DNA of 64,000 nt from Anthoceros angustus (Eukaryota > Streptophyta > Anthocerotopsida > Anthocerotales > Anthocerotaceae), in NCBI GenBank assembly GCA_010909165.1, contig MU008177.1, positions 62,001 to 126,000 of the forward strand, given 5' to 3'. Positions within the stretch are counted from its first letter, which is position 1. Each line of letters opens with the position of its first letter. Below the pieces are notes generated by a model that did no database searches, was not told the origin of the DNA, and was given only the letters and a program-made list of their open reading frames with translations. Made by a program: the position numbers and the translations under genes. Of this stretch, positions 24,436 through 36,870 are shown in pieces.

Positions 24436-25345
24436 ATGACGACCCATACTCTACATAGTTTTTATTGCTTTGGCAATGGGTGCCATGATGGTGGATGGCA
24501 AGAATTTTGTTGAGCTCCAAGCGCACGTGCACTAATAGTCATATTCACTCGGATGTCCAATACCCTTTAGCAATACACCAACCTCCACTATCTCGAGTAT
24601 GTATGAGATTTTTTGTGTTTGATTGTTGTTGGACAAGTTTTCTTGTTGCAATGTTGACTAAAAGTGGAAGTATATGTGTGAATTCTATAATTTTGTTTTT
24701 TACATCATTTATCATTTTCTTTTTGATCTTTTGAGCCAAGTGATTTCAAAATGGAAAAAAAAATCATTCTACTATATACCTTTTATTGCTTTGACAATGG
24801 TTGTTGTTATACTAGGAGTGAGTGGTCATTCAACTCTTCATGGAGGACATGTTAGAACGCTTAACCATATTGAGTCAAATGTGTTATATAAAGACAATGT
24901 TTCATCTTCTCTCAAGTATGTACCGGGTTGATAGTAGATCAGCTGATATTTTCTTAGAGCACACTTTGGATAGATATGTGAAATGCATTTTCTTCGTGAA
25001 TTAGGAAATAATTTTTGACAAGTAAGAACTTAGTTTATCTATGTGGAATGCGGTGAGTTGTTTCCTCAACAACAAGCACAATATCTCGGTGGATCCCGCT
25101 GGACAAATAACAAGTGGAGTTTGGTGAGGGAGCAATGATTTGTGGGATAGTGGGAAGAATTGTGATGTAACCTTCGCTATATGCGATCTTCGACACCATC
25201 ACATGTAAGAGAGCACCAATAGATATTCCTATTGCGGATCTATTAGTAGTAGGGGATCGGCATTCCTTTTCAAGGAGAAGGAGTAGTGCTCGCAAGATGC
25301 ATGGCAAGTGTGTTTGGCGATTCGGGACTACAACAATTCACCTAG
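24436..25345 (+). pseudogene. EG45/PNP-like gene relic, unit 9, first copy
   Basis: Exon B has A9. The core is shifted at TTTGGTGAGGGAGC, and the 3' site is shortened to GATCGGCATT. Confidence 0.5.
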
Positions 25346-25420
25346 ATCCATGTATATCCAGCAGTAATTTCATGGAGCTGGTATAGCTAAATACGTGCAT
25401 AAAGGATGGAATGTTTTCCT

Positions 25421-25698
25421 CAACAAACACAATATCTCGGTGGATCCCGCTGGACAAATAACAAGTGGAGTTTGGGCGGTGAGCAATGATTTAATGGGAT
25501 AGTGGGAAGAATTGTGATGTAACCTTCGCTATGTGCATCGATATCGACACCATCACATGTAAGAGAGCACCAATAGATATTCCTATTGCGGATCTATTAG
25601 TAGTAGGGGATCCGGCATTCCTTTTCAAGGAGAAGGAGTAGTGCTCGCAAGATGCATGGCAAGTGTGTTTGGCGATTCGACTACAACAATTCACCTAG
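25421..25698 (+). pseudogene. EG45-like core, unit 9, second copy
   Basis: A duplicated core starting inside the HNIS codons. TTTAATGGGATAG replaces the usual TTTGTGGGATAG, and the 3' site is GATCCGGCATT. The middle reads TGCATCGATATCG as in unit 1 (frame kept). Confidence 0.5.
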
Positions 25699-26543
25699 AT
25701 CCATGTATATCCAGTAATTTCATGGAGCTGGTAGCAACGCTAGTAGCATGTGCATAAAGGATGGAATGTTTCCTCATTGTAGTCACGTTGCTTTAAAATT
25801 TTTACCAAAAAGCTTATGCTCCTTGTCTTGATAAAACCAGAACATGGAGACTTTACGAAGAAAAGGAGATGGGAAATCCCATTTGCCCGAAAAAAAAGGA
25901 GGAAAGACCAAGCCAAGGGGACTAACCCTCACGACTCATCTCAAACTAACTACATACAAGAATTTTGGTTAGAGATATGAGAAGGCCTACCTACCACATG
26001 AGGCGCGCATCCCCAGTGCTTGCCGTCCTATACGCGTTCGAACGCCTCTATGGCGATGGACACCCGTTTCAAGAAAGCCACAAAGAAAAGGGGAGATCAA
26101 CCCCATTATTCTTGCGATTGTGGTAAGCCTTACGGGTCAAGGTGAAGTGGAAGGTTGCCGGGCGAGGCGGGCACAGGCAATGGAGGTAGGGATGTGGAGC
26201 CTGCCCCGGGCCGGCAGCCATGAGGCCCCATCATGGTCCAAGGTGGTTGCTATCCACGGAGAGTTAGCACACGCTTGTGGTATGAAACTTCCTTGTGGTT
26301 GCAATGTGCACAAACCGCAAATGACGGCGACCACCGACTTGTGGAATGCGGATGCGGGATGAATGTTCCGGGCTCTTGTCCCTCGGCTCTCCCCCATTTA
26401 CATGGCCAGACCTGACCTCACATCATCTACTACGGCTTGTGCTGCACCATCTTCACATACATACATCCAGCTCCAACACTTTTCAACCTCAACTTCCAAT
26501 CTCTAAATAAAGGTTAGGATTCCCCTAGCATATATGAGACTAT

Positions 26544-29105
26544 CACTACTAGAAAAGGGTGGTATTGTCACCTTATATCACGGTTTATGCAGCCTATTAT
26601 GACGTTACGCATCTTGTCACACTTTTGGTATAATGGTGGAGGAATGGTAACCAAACCTCTTGGTGTTGCGCTTATTACGGAACTACGTGAATGCGTGTCA
26701 CGAACTATATGTATGAGTGTGACAATTGAAGAATTATAACACTTTGTGTGCACGGGCCCGGGCGACCGGACTCCATAACCATGGTTAACAATGCCTTTCA
26801 ATTTTCCATTGTGGCTCGGGAGAGACAATCTTGTGCTTGTGCTTCGGATCTTTGGAACAAGTATTGTATTTTGTTTTATGAATGCATGAGAGCACCCGCC
26901 AAAGAAAACAAAAAATCGCGATGATGTTTGCAAAGGAATGAAAAAGCCAACAATGATGTCCCTAAAGGAGTACTCAATCTAAGAAGAAAAGAAAAGGTGA
27001 TGTATAGGTGTTATAGGTATTCCTAATCCTATCATTTTATTCAGATGAGGAATGCGTTTATACTCAACGCATTTTGTGATCGCATCAAGTTTCGACCTTA
27101 CGGTTTATTCTATTCTTTTCATATTCATATCATGTCATGTATGCGTGTGAAAGAAATTGGGTTTATATTACATCCCTTTTGCCACCGAGTTTGGATCTTA
27201 GTTCTCGAGATAAATCCATCATTTAATACTATATATGTGTTTCCTTGGCTACATACTATTCAACTACTTTTGGACTTGAGAAGTAACAACCATCCGGTTT
27301 GTTTGTAACTTGAGTTCAAAGATGACGACCCATACTCTCGCTAGTTTTTATTGCTTTGGCAATGGGTGCCATGATGGTGGATGGCAAGAATTTTGTTGAG
27401 CTCCAAGCGCACGTGGGCACTAATAGTCATATTCACTCGGATGTCCAATACACTACGAGCAATACACCAACCTCCACTATCTCGAGTATGTATGAGATTT
27501 TTATGTTTGATTGTTGTTGGACAAGTTTTCTTGTTGCAATGTTGACTAAAAGTGGAAGTATATGTGTGAATTCTATAATTTTGTTTTTTACATCATTTAT
27601 CATTTTCTTTTGATCTTTTGAGCCAAGTGATTTCAAAATGGAAAAAAAAAATCATTCTACTATATACCTTTTTATTGCTTTGACAATGGTTGTTGTTATA
27701 CTAGGAGTGAGTGGTCATTCAACTCTTGGAGGACATGTTAGAACGTTTAACCATATTGAGTCAAATGTGTTATACTCGGCAGCAATACAGTTCATCTTCT
27801 CTCAAGTATGTACCCGGTTGATAGTAGATCGCTGCATGATATTTTCTTAGAGCACACTTTGGATAGATATGTGAAATGCATTTTCTTCGTGAATTAGGAA
27901 ATAATTTTTGACAAGTAAGAACTTAGTTTATCTATGGAATGCGGTAGTTGTTTCCTCAACAACAAGCACAATATCTCGGTGGATCCTGGACAAATAACAA
28001 GTGGAGTTTGGGCGTAGGGAGCAATGATTTGTGGGATAGTGGGAAGAATTGTGATGTAACCTTCGCTATGCGGTCGATATCGACACCATCACATGTAAGA
28101 GAGCACCAATAGATATTCCTATTGCGGATCTATTAGTAGTAGGATCCGCATTCCTTTTCAAGGAGAAGGAGTAGTGCTCTCAAGATGCATGGCAAGTGTG
28201 TTTGGCGATTGAGACTACAACAATTCACCTAGATCCATGTATATCCAGCGGTAATTTCATGGAGCTGGTAGCAACGCTAGTAGCATGTGCATAAAGGATG
28301 GAATGTTTTCCTCATTGTAGTCACGTTGCTTTAAAATTTTTACCAAAAAGCTTATGCTCCTTGTCTTGATAAAACCCGGTATGGAGACTTTACGAAAGAA
28401 AAGGAGATGGGAAATCCCATTTGCCCGAGAAAAAAGGAGGAAAGACCAAGCCAAGGGGACTAACCCTCACGACCGCTCATCTCGAAACTAACTACATACA
28501 AGAATTTCGTGGTTAGAGATATGAGAAGGCCTACCTACCGAGGGCGGCGCGCAGATCCCCGTCCTATACACCGCGTTCCGCCCTCTATATGGCGATGGAC
28601 ACCGTTTCAAGAAAGCCACGGTACAAGAAAAGGGGAGATCAACCCCATTATTCTTGCGATTGTGGTAAGCCTTGGCACAGTCAAGGTGAAGTGGAAGGTT
28701 GCTGCTGGAGGCGGGCGGCCTGGGCAATGGAGGTAGGGATGTGGAGCCCTGCCCGGGCGTGGCTTGGGGCCATGAGGCCCCATCATGGTCCGAAGGTGGT
28801 TGCTATCCACGGAGAGTTAGCACGCTTGTGGTATGAAACTTCCTTGTGGTTGCAATGTGCACAAACCGCAAATGACGACGACCACGACTTGTGGAATGCG
28901 GATGCAGGGATGAATGTTCCGGGCTCTTGTCCCTCGGCTCTCCCCATTTACATGAGCGGTCTTGGCCGGACCTGACCTCACATCATCTACTACGGCTTGT
29001 GCCAAGCACCATCTTCACATACATAAATCCAGCTCCAACACTTTTCAACCTCAACTTCCAATCTCTAAATAAAGGTTAGGATTCCCCTAGCATATCGCAG
29101 ACTAT
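26544..29105 (+). repeat. Array unit 10 (2562 bp)
   Basis: Standard layout. Confidence 0.95.
27322..28232 (+). pseudogene. EG45/PNP-like gene relic, unit 10
   Basis: Exon B has A10. The core has GCGTAGGGAGC and the short 3' form AGGATCCGCATT. Confidence 0.5.
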
Positions 29106-31688
29106 CACTACTAGAAAAGGGTGGTATTGTCGCGACTTATATCACGGTTTATGCAGCCTATTATGGCGGTACTCGCATCTTGTCACACTTTTGGTATAAT
29201 GGTGGAGGAATGGTAACCAACCTCTTGGTGTTGCTTTTTGGAACTACGTGAATGCGTGTCACGAACTATGACCGTATGAGTGTGACAATTGAAGAATTAT
29301 AACACTTTGTGTGCACGGGCCCGGGCACCCGACTCCATAACCATGGTTAACAATGCCTTTCAATTTTCCATTGTGGCTCGGAGAGACAATCTTGTGCTAG
29401 CCAGCTTGGATCTTTGGAACAAGTATTGTATTTTGTTTTTATGAATGCATGAGAGCACCCGCCAAAGAAAACAAAAATCAGCGATGATGTTTGCAAAGGA
29501 ATGAAAAAGCCAACAATGATGTCCCTAAAGGAGTACTCAATCTAAGAAGAAAAGAAAAGGTGATGTATAGGTGTTATAGGTATTCCTAATCCTATCATTT
29601 TATTCGTATGAGGTGCGTTTATACTCAACGATTTTGTGATCGGCATCAAGTTTCGACCTTACAGTTTATTCTATTCTTTTCATATTCATATCATGTCATG
29701 TACGTGTGAAAGAAATTGGGTTTATATTACATCCCTTTTGCCTTTGCCGAGTTTGGATCTTAGTTCTCGAGATAAATCCATCATTTAATACTATATATGT
29801 GTTTCCTTGGCTACATACTATTCAACTACTTTTGGACTTGAGAAGTAACAACCATGGTTTGTTTGTAACTTGAGTTCAAAGATGACGACCCATACTCTCT
29901 GCTAGTTTTATTGCTTTGGCAATGGGTGCCATGATGGTGGATGGCAAGAATTTTGTTGAGCTCCAAGCGCACGTGGGCACTAATAGTCATATTCACTCGG
30001 ATGTCCAATACACTACGAGCAATACACCAACCTCCACTATCTCGAGTATGTATGAGATTTTTATGTTTGATTGTTGTTGGACAAGTTTTCTTGTTGCAAT
30101 GTTGACTAAAAGTGGAAGTATATGTGTGAATTCTATAATTTTGTTTTTACATCATTTTATCATTTTCTTTTTGATCTTTTGAGCCAAGTGATTTCAAAAT
30201 GGAAAAAAAAATCATTCTACTATATACCTTTTTATTGCTTTGACAATGGTTGTTGTTATACTAGGAGTGAGTGGTCATTCAACTCTTCATGGAGGACATG
30301 TTAGAACGTTTAACCATATTGAGTCAAATGTGTTATACTCGGCAATACTGTTCATCTTCTCTCAAGTATGTACCGGGTTGATAGTAGATCGCTGCATGAT
30401 ATTTTTCTTAGAGCACACTTTGGATAGATATGTGAAATGCATTTTCTTCTGAATTAGGAAATAATTTTTGACAAGTAAGAACTTAGTTTATCTATGTGGA
30501 ATGCGTGAGTTGTTTCCTCAACAACAAGCACAATATCTCGGTGGATCCGCTGGACAAATAACAAGTGGAGTTTGGGCGGTAGGGAGCAATGATTGTGGGA
30601 TAGTGGGAAGAATTGTGATGTAACCTTCGCTATGCGCACGATATCGACACCATCACATGTAAGAGAGCACCAATAGATATTCCTATTGCGATCTATTAGT
30701 AGTAGGGGATCCGGCATTCCTTTTCAAGGAGAAGGAGTAGTGCTCGCAAGATGCATGGCAAGTCGTGTTTGGCGATTGGACTACAACAATTCACCTAGAT
30801 CCATGTATATCCAGCGTAATTTCATGGAGCTGGTAGCAACGCTAGTAGCATGTGCATAAAGGATGGAATGTTTTCCTCATTGTAGTCACGTTGCTTTAAA
30901 ATTTTACCAAAAGCTTATGCTCCTTGTCTTGATAAAACCGGTAACATGGAGACTTCTGAAAGAAAAGGAGATGGGAAATCCCATTTGCCCCGAGAAAAGG
31001 AGGAAAGACCAAGCCAAGGGGACTAACCCTCACGACCGCTCATCTCGAAACTAACTACATACTACAAGAATTTCGTGGTTAGAGATATGAAGGCCTACCT
31101 ACCAGGGGCCGAAGACGCATCCCGGTGCTTGCCGTCCTATACACGCGTTCGCCAACGCGCCTCTATATGGCGATGGACACCCGTTTCAAGAAAGCCACAA
31201 GACAAGAAAAGGGGAGATCAACCCCATTATTCTTGCGATTGTGGTAAGCCTTGGCACAGTCAAGGTGAAGTGGAAGGTTGCCTTTGGAGGCGGGGCGGGC
31301 TGGGCAATGGAGGTAGGGATGTGGAGCCACCGCCGTGGCTTAGGGCCATGAGGCCCCATCATGGTCCGAAGGTGGTTGCTATCCACGGGAGAGCTAGCAC
31401 ACGCTTGTGGTATGAAACTTCCTTGTGGTTGCAATGTGCACAAACTGCAAATGACAACGACCACTGACTTGTGGAATGCGGATGCAAGATGAATGTTCCC
31501 GGGCTCTTGTCCCCTTGGCTCTCTGCCCCCATTTACATGAGCCGGTGCTGACCGGACACAGCCTCACATCATCTACTACGGCTTGTGCCAAGCACCATCT
31601 TCACATACATAAATCCAGCTCCAACACTTTTCAACCTCAACTTCCAATCTCTAAATAAAGGTTAGGATTCCCCTAGCATATCTACTAT
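29106..31688 (+). repeat. Array unit 11 (2583 bp)
   Basis: Standard layout. Confidence 0.95.
29882..30798 (+). pseudogene. EG45/PNP-like gene relic, unit 11
   Basis: Exon B has A9. The WAVGS site is intact, but a T is lost in NDLW (GATTGTGGG). The 3' site is GATCCGGCATT. Confidence 0.5.
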
Positions 31689-34289
31689 CACTACTAGAAA
31701 AGGGTGGTATTGTCACACTTATATCACGGTTTATGCAGCCTATTATGACGGTGCTACGATCTTGTCACACTTTTGGTATAATGGTGGAGGAATGGTAGCA
31801 AACCTCTTGGTGTTGCACCGCTTATTACGGAACTACGTGAATGCGTGTCACGAACTATGACCGTATGAGTGTGACAATTGAAGAATTATAACACTTTGTG
31901 TGCACGGGCCCGGGCCCGATCGACTCCATAACCATGGTTAACAATGCCTTTCAATTTTCCATTGTGGCTCGGAGAGACAATCTTGTGCTAGCTGTGCTTC
32001 GATCTTTGGAACAAGTATTGTATTTTGTTTTTATGAATGCATGAGAGCACCCGCCAAAGAAAACAAAAATCAACGATGATGTTTGCAAAGGAATGAAAAA
32101 AGCCAACAATGATGTCCCTAAAGGAGTACTCAATCTAAGAAGAAAAGAAAAGGTGATGTATAGGTGTTATAGGTATTCCTAATCCTATCATTTTATTCAG
32201 ATGAGGAATTGCGTTTATACTCAACGCATTTTGTGATCGGCATCAAGTTTCGACCTTACGCTTTTATTCTATTCTTTTCATATTCATATCATGTCATGTA
32301 CGTGTGAAAGAAATTGGGTTTATATTACATCCCTTTTGCCATCGAGTTTGGATCTTAGTTCTCGAGATAAATCCATCATTTAATACTATATATGTGTTTC
32401 CTTGGCTACATACTATTCAACTACTTTTGGACTTGAGAAGTAACAACCATCCGGTTTGTTTGTAACTTGAGTTCAAAGATGACGACCCATACTCACTAGT
32501 TTTTATTGCTTTGGCAATGGGTGCCATGATGGTGGATGGCAAGAATTTTGTTGAGCTCCAAGCGCACGTGGGCACTAATAGTCATATTCACTCGGATGTC
32601 CAATACACTACGAGCAATACACCAACCTCCACTATCTCGAGTATGTATGAGATTTTTATGTTTGATTGTTGTTGGACAAGTTTTCTTGTTGCAATGTTGA
32701 CTAAAAGTGGAAGTATATGTGTGAATTCTATAATTTTGTTTTTTACATCATTTATCATTTTCTTTTGATCTTTTGAGCCAAGTGATTTCAAAATGGAAAA
32801 AAAATCATTCTACTATATACCTTTTATTGCTTTGACAATGGTTGTTGTTATACTAGGAGTGAGTGGTCATTCAACTCTTGGAGGACATGTTAGAACGCGT
32901 TTAACCATATTGAGTCAAATGTGTTATACTCAACGCATTTTGTGATCGGCATCAAGTTTCATCTTCTCTCAAGTATGTACCGGTTGATAGTAGATCGCGC
33001 TGCATGATATTTTCTTAGAGCACACTTTGGATAGATATGTGAAATGCATTTTCTTCCTGTGAATTAGGAAATAATTTTGACAAGTAAGAACTTAGTTTAT
33101 CTATGTGGAATGCAGAGTTGTTTCCTCAACAACAAGCACAATATCTCGGTGGATCCATGGACAAATAACAAGTGGAGTTTGGGCGGTAGGGAGCAATGAT
33201 TTGTGGGATAGTGGGAAGAATTGTGATGTAACCTTCGCTATGTGCGATCGATATCGACACCATCACATGTAAGAGAGCACCAATAGATATTCCTATTGCG
33301 ATCTATTAGTAGTAGGGGATCCCGGCATTCCTTTTCAAGGAGAAGGAGTAGTGCTCTCGCAAGATGCATGGCAAAATGTGTTTGGCGATTCGACTACAAC
33401 AATTCACCTAGATCCATGTATATCCAGCAGTAATTTCATGGAGCTGGTAGCAACGCTAGTAGCAACGCTAGTAGCATGTGCATAAAGGATGGAATGTTTC
33501 CTCATTGTAGTCACGTTGCTTTAAAATTTTTACCAAAAAGCTTATGCTCCTTGTCTTGATAAAACCAAGAATATGGAGACTTTACGAAAGAAAAGGAGAT
33601 GGAAATCCCATTTGCCCGAGAAAAAGGAGGAAAGACCAAGCCAAGGGGACTAACCCTCACGACCGCTCATCTCGAAACTAACTACATACATGTGAAGAAT
33701 TTCGTGGTTAGAGATATGAGAAGGCCTACCTACCACGAGGGGCCGAGGCGATCCCTGCTTGCCGTCCTATACACTAGCGCCTCTATATGGCGATGGACAC
33801 CGTTTCAAGAAAGCCACAAGACAAGAAAGGGGAGATCAACCCCATTATTCTTGCGATTGTGGTAAGCCTTGGCAGTCAAGGTGAAGTGGAAGGTTGCCGG
33901 AGGCGGGCGGGCTGGGCAATGGAGGTAGGGATGTGGAGCCCGCCGTGGCTTGGGGCCATGAGGCCCCATCATGGTCCGGTGGTTGCTATCCACGGGAGAG
34001 TTAGCACACGCTTGTGGTATGAAACTTCCTTGTGGTTGCAATGTGCACAAGCGCAAATGACGACGACCACGACTTGTGGAATGCGGATGCGGATGAATGT
34101 TCCGGGCTCTTGTCCCTCGGCTCTCTGCCCCCATTTACATGGCCGTCTTGGCCGGACCTGACCTCACATCATCTACTACGGCTTGTGCCAAGCACCATCT
34201 TCACATACATAAATCCAGCTCCAACACTTTTCAACCTCAACTTCCAATCTCTAAATAAAGGTTAGGATTCCCCTAGCATATCGCACTAT
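31689..34289 (+). repeat. Array unit 12 (2601 bp) with a templated patch in exon B
   Basis: Standard layout, but 32924-32960 is identical to 32215-32251 of the same unit, replacing the normal end of exon B. A 12-bp motif (GTAGCAACGCTA) is also doubled near 33447. Confidence 0.94.
32479..33411 (+). pseudogene. EG45/PNP-like gene relic, unit 12
   Basis: Both diagnostic core sites are intact (GCGGTAGGGAGC and GATCCCGGCATT) and exon B has A8, but the middle reads GTGCGATCGATATCG, which is one base off. This makes it one of the least damaged cores. Exon B is interrupted by the 37-nt patch. Confidence 0.53.
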
Positions 34290-35075
34290 CACTACTAGAA
34301 AAGGGTGGTATTGTCACACTTATATCACAGTTTATGCAGCCTATTATGACGGTGCTACGATCTTGTCACACTTTTGGTATAATGGTGGAGGAATGGTAAC
34401 CAAACCTCTTGGTGTTGCCGCTTATTACGGAACTACGTGAATGCGTGTCACGAACTATGACCGTATGAGTGTGACAATTGAAGAATTATAACACTTTGTG
34501 TGCACGGGCCCGGGCGACCGACTCCATAACCATGGTTAACAATGCCTTTCAATTTTCCATTGTGGCTCGAGAGACAATCTTGTGCTAGCCAGCTTGGATC
34601 TTGGAACAAGTATTGTATTTTGTTTTTTATGAATGCATGAGAGCACCCGCCAAAGAAAACAAAAATCAACGATGATGTTTGCAAAGGAATGAAAAAAGCC
34701 AACAATGATGTCCCTAAAGGAGTACTCAATCTAAGAAGAAAAGAAAAGGTGATGTATAGGTGTTATAGGTATTCCTAATCCTATCATTTTATTCAGATGA
34801 GGAATTGCGTTTATACTCAACGATTTTGTGATCGGCATCAAGTTTCGACCTTACGGTTTATTCTATTCTTTTCATATTCATATCATGTCATGTATGCGTG
34901 TGAAAGAAATTGGGTTTATATTACATCCCTTTTGCTGTCGAGTTTGGATCTTAGTTCTCGAGATAAATCCATCATTTAATACTATATATGTGTTTCCTTG
35001 GCTACATACTATTCAACTACTTTTTGGACTTGAGAAGTAACAACCATCCGGTTTGTTTGTAACTTGAGTTCAAAG

Positions 35076-35997
35076 ATGACGACCCATACTCTCGCTAGTT
35101 TTTATTGCTTTGGCAATGGGTGCCATGATGGTGGATGGCAAGAATTTTGTTGAGCTCCAAGCGCACGTGGGCACTAATAGTCATATTCACTCGGATGTCC
35201 AATACACTACGAGCAATACACCAACCTCCACTATCTCGAGTATGTATGAGATTTTTATGTTTGATTGTTGTTGGACAAGTTTTCTTGTTGCAATGTTGAC
35301 TAAAAGTGGAAGTATATGTGTGAATTCTATAATTTTGTTTTTTACATCATTTTATCATTTTCTTTTGATCTTTTGAGCCAAGTGATTTCAAAATGGAAAA
35401 AAAATCATTCTACTATATACCTTTTATTGCTTTGACAATGGTTGTTGTTATACTAGGAGTGAGTGGTCATTCAACTCTTCATGAGGACATGTTAGAACGC
35501 GTTTAACCATATTGAGTCAAATGTGTTATACTCCGCGACAATACAATTTCATCTTCTCTCAAGTATGTACCGGTTGATAGTAGATCGCTGCATGATATTT
35601 TCTTAGAGCACACTTTGGATAGATATGTGAAATGCATTTTCTTCCGTGAATTAGGAAATAATTTTTGACAAGTAAGAACTTAGTTTATCTATGTGGAATG
35701 CAGAGTTGTTTCCTCAACAACAAGCACAATATCTCGTGGATCCCGCTGGACAAATAACAAGTGGAGTTTGGGCGGTAGGGAGCAATGATTTGGATAGTGG
35801 GAAGAATTGTGATGTAACCTTCGCTATGTGCGGTCGATCGACACCATCACATGTAAGAGAGCACCAATAGATATTCCTATTGCGATCTATTAGTAGTAGG
35901 GGATCCCGGCATTCCTTTTCAAGGAGAAGGAGTAGTGCTCTCGCAAGATGCATGGCAAAATTGTGTTTGGCGATTCAGACTACAACAATTCACCTAG
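35076..35997 (+). pseudogene. EG45/PNP-like gene relic, unit 13
   Basis: Exon B has A8 and the 3' site is GATCCCGGCATT (frame kept). The core loses four bases in the NDLWDS codons (TTTGGATAG). Confidence 0.5.
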
Positions 35998-36169
35998 ATC
36001 CATGTATATCCGGTAATTTCATGGAGCTGGTAGCAACGCTAGTAGCATGTGCATAAAGGATGGAATGTTTTCCTCATTGTAGTCACGTTGCTTTAAAATT
36101 TTACCAAAAAGCTTATGCTCCTTGTCTTGATAAAACCAAGAACATGGAGACTTTACGAAAGAAAAGGAG

Positions 36170-36835
36170 ATGGAAATCCCATTTGCCCGAGAAAAAGGAG
36201 GAAAGACCAAGCCAAGGGGACTAACCCTCACGACCGCTCATCTCAAACTAACTACATACGTGAAGAATTTCGTGGTTAGAGATATGAGAAGGCCTACCTA
36301 CCAGAAGGCGCGCATCCCGGCTTGCCGCCGTCCTATACACGCGTCGCCAACGCCTCTATATGGCGATGGACACCCGTTTCAAGAAAGCCACAGTAGAAAA
36401 GGGGAGATCAACCCCATTATTCTTGCGATTGTGGTAAGCCTTGGCAGTCAAGGTGAAGTGGAAGGTTGCTTCTGGAGGCGGGCGGGCTGGGCAATGGAGG
36501 TAGGGATGTGGAGCCCCGCCCAGTGCGTGGCTTGGGGCCATGAGGCCCCATCATGGTCCGAAGGTGGTTGCTATCCACGGAGAGTTAGCACACGCTTGTG
36601 GTATGAAACTTCCTTGTGGTTGCAATGTGCACAAAGCGCAAATGACGACGACCACCGACTTGTGGAATGCGGATGCGTGATGAATGTTCCTGCTCTTGTC
36701 CCTCGGCTCCTCCCCCATTTACATGAGCCGGTCTTGACACGACCTCACATCATCTACTACGGCTTGTGCCAAGCACCATCTTCACATACATACATCCAGC
36801 TCCAACACTTTTCAACCTCAACTTCCAATCTCTAA
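36170..36835 (+). CDS. Long ORF over the basic/Cys-rich module, unit 13
   Basis: A 221-residue open frame. It starts with a Lys/Arg-rich segment (about residues 1-40), passes FVVRDMRRPTYQ and EINPIILAIVV, then a Trp/Cys-containing region, and ends in a His/Ser-rich tail just before AAATAAA. In other units the same DNA is divided among different frames by short indels, so the length here may be accidental. No family recognised; coding status doubtful. Confidence 0.2.
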   Translation: MEIPFAREKGGKTKPRGLTLTTAHLKLTTYVKNFVVRDMRRPTYQKARIPACRRPIHASPTPLYGDGHPFQESHSRKGEINPIILAIVVSLGSQGEVEGCFWRRAGWAMEVGMWSPAQCVAWGHEAPSWSEGGCYPRRVSTRLWYETSLWLQCAQSANDDDHRLVECGCVMNVPALVPRLLPHLHEPVLTRPHIIYYGLCQAPSSHTYIQLQHFSTSTSNL

Positions 36836-36870
36836 ATAAAGGTTAGGATTCCCCTAGCATATCGCACTAT

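Larger units (their letters stand above)
23642..26543 (+). repeat. Array unit 9, enlarged by a 0.32-kb partial duplication (2902 bp)
   Basis: Most of the core exon is repeated. The junction at about 25415 joins two sites that share TTTCCTCA. Confidence 0.93.
34290..36870 (+). repeat. Array unit 13 (2581 bp)
   Basis: Standard layout. Its basic/Cys-rich module happens to be open as one 221-codon frame (36170-36835), the longest reading frame in the array. Confidence 0.95.
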
